Shown: piece by piece, positions 5,445-6,238 of the stretch | Numbering within the stretch: the stretch's first letter is position 1 | Layout of the letters: each line of letters opens with the position of its first letter | DNA from: Thermoplasmata archaeon | Lineage (GTDB): Archaea; Thermoplasmatota; Thermoplasmata; Thermoplasmatales; Thermoplasmataceae | DNA length: 6,238 nucleotides | Direction of reading: 5' to 3' | Assembly (NCBI GenBank): GCA_021804185.1 | Contig: JAJZKL010000076.1 | Span: 1 to 6,238, forward strand | Made by a program: the position numbers and the translations under genes | Notes under the pieces: generated by a model | What the model saw: the letters and a program-made list of their open reading frames with translations, nothing else | What the model was told of the DNA's origin: nothing | The model's database searches: none

Positions 5445-5506
5445 AATGCTAGAATTATGGAAAATTGCTTCGTGAAAATAGCTTTCTGATAGAGAATCGA
5501 AGGTTT

Positions 5507-6238
5507 ATGGCCCCTGTGTTATCTATTCTGATTGCGGTTCTCATAGTTTATATATCATTTTACATAAGTGAGATAATTGTCTTCATAATACCTGTGGAGA
5601 CTTTCTTTGTGTTTCACTATCTCCGGGTTTACAAGTTAACAACAAGGTTGCTTGCGGGAGTGGTCATATTTATCGTAGCAGGAATGGCATTTTCAGCCTT
5701 CTATGCTAATGACGCATATCATTCTCAGCCCACTTATAGCGAAACAGTAACACCCTACAATTTAACTTACGTCTCAAATGTAACCCCATTTTCACATTCA
5801 GGCCCAGGCCAGACTTATCTGTTTACAGTTAGGGTATATGACGGGAACTCTTCATATGCTCCAAATTACAACACTTCAGTGGTTAACGTGCTAGGGCCTA
5901 ATAATTACGTGAAAACTATTGACTACAGTGAAATGAATGAGACAACTTATGCAAATCATTCTGCAAAGTTCACATTTACACTGTCAAATCTTAAGGCAGG
6001 GGTATATGATTACAACTATTCCGTGGTCTTAAATGGCACAAGAGTTAACATGTTCAGTGGAAACTATTTCAGTGGGCCGATTAATACTGGAGTCCCGGAG
6101 CTTTTTGTTGATGTAATTCCAACATATACAATTTCTTACCTTGTCTATTTTGAGCTCATATTCGCAGTTGGAGTATTCATTGGCAGGAGCATTGGCAACT
6201 CAAGGAGAAGACTTGAGCCGCCAAAGAATAAAAATCCA
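5507..6238 (+). CDS. Unrecognised membrane protein with sequon-rich extracytoplasmic domain, partial at the 3' end
   Basis: An open frame of 244 codons from ATG 5507 runs off the right edge without a stop. I do not recognise a family. Hydrophobic segments lie at about 5-29, 46-66 and 207-227. The loop between the first two (HYLRVYKLTTR) and the tail after the third (GRSIGNSRRR) are basic. By the positive-inside rule the N-terminus is outside, and residues 67-206 form an extracytoplasmic domain rich in Tyr, Asn, Thr and Ser with alternating beta-type pattern (TYLFTVRVYDG, AKFTFTLSNLKAGVYDYNYS), suggesting an Ig-like or CARDB-like sandwich. Eight N-x-S/T sequons fall between 85 and 178 (N85, N91, N114, N122, N144, N150, N170, N176), consistent with a heavily N-glycosylated cell-surface protein. 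GAAGG (5499-5503) lies 3 nt before the ATG, which is close for a ribosome site. It could be an anchored surface subunit; no function is assigned. Confidence 0.75.
   Translation, partial: MAPVLSILIAVLIVYISFYISEIIVFIIPVETFFVFHYLRVYKLTTRLLAGVVIFIVAGMAFSAFYANDAYHSQPTYSETVTPYNLTYVSNVTPFSHSGPGQTYLFTVRVYDGNSSYAPNYNTSVVNVLGPNNYVKTIDYSEMNETTYANHSAKFTFTLSNLKAGVYDYNYSVVLNGTRVNMFSGNYFSGPINTGVPELFVDVIPTYTISYLVYFELIFAVGVFIGRSIGNSRRRLEPPKNKNP

Noticed and set aside
5292..5489. 65-codon plus-strand open frame in the divergent gap
   Set aside because: It begins on top of the operon TATA box and spans the next gene's promoter. Its composition looks like translated AT-rich spacer and it has no ribosome site.
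1..6238. CRISPR array, insertion sequence or prophage signals
   Set aside because: There is no regularly spaced repeat, transposase, integrase or terminal inverted repeat, and no tRNA-end duplication is seen near the tRNA-Gln.

Overview
The window looks like core chromosome from a euryarchaeon, most likely a member of the Thermoplasmatales or a close relative. The archaeal assignment is firm. It rests on CDP-archaeol synthase (ether lipids), an archaeal-type CCA-adding enzyme, a type II methionine aminopeptidase, a Pth2-type peptidyl-tRNA hydrolase, a ubiquitin-like protein, TATA-box promoters about 26 bases upstream of start codons, and a tRNA gene with no encoded CCA. The Thermoplasmatales placement is softer. 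It rests on general sequence feel, leaderless-looking promoters and moderate GC judged by eye, and a 16S rRNA or protein search would be needed to fix it.

Layout, left to right: (1) the C-terminal part of a CCA-adding enzyme (+), cut by the window edge; (2) a minus-strand unit of tRNA-Gln(UUG) followed 11 nt later by a 65-residue ubiquitin-like sulfur-carrier/modifier gene; (3) methionine aminopeptidase (+), diverging from the tRNA; (4) thymidylate kinase (-); (5) a 12-TM MFS transporter (+); (6) a minus-strand operon with overlapping ends: XRE-CBS regulator, CDP-archaeol synthase, Pth2; (7) a membrane protein (+) with a glycosylation-site-rich ectodomain, running off the right edge. Transcription units alternate in direction. 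Each of the three convergent junctions is overlapped or nearly so (15 bp, 14 bp, and a 1-bp gap), while promoters sit in the short divergent gaps. No CRISPR array, insertion sequence or other mobile DNA was seen.

Functionally, the left third is about tRNA and protein maturation. The CCA enzyme completes tRNA 3' ends, and the tRNA-Gln here lacks an encoded CCA. The ubiquitin-like protein belongs to a fold whose Urm1/SAMP2 members supply sulfur for 2-thiolation of U34 in tRNAs such as tRNA-Gln(UUG). MetAP trims nascent proteins. Pth2, further right, rescues peptidyl-tRNA. The regulator-carS-pth2 operon joins a probable nucleotide-sensing DNA-binding protein to the CTP-consuming step of archaeal lipid synthesis, and its promoter carries a 9-bp direct repeat flanking the TATA box that could be an autoregulatory operator.

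The points most worth follow-up are the tRNA-Gln/ubiquitin-like co-transcription, the extra Met after the Gly-Gly of that protein, the repeat around the regulator's TATA box, and the unrecognised right-edge membrane protein with eight N-glycosylation sequons in about 95 residues.
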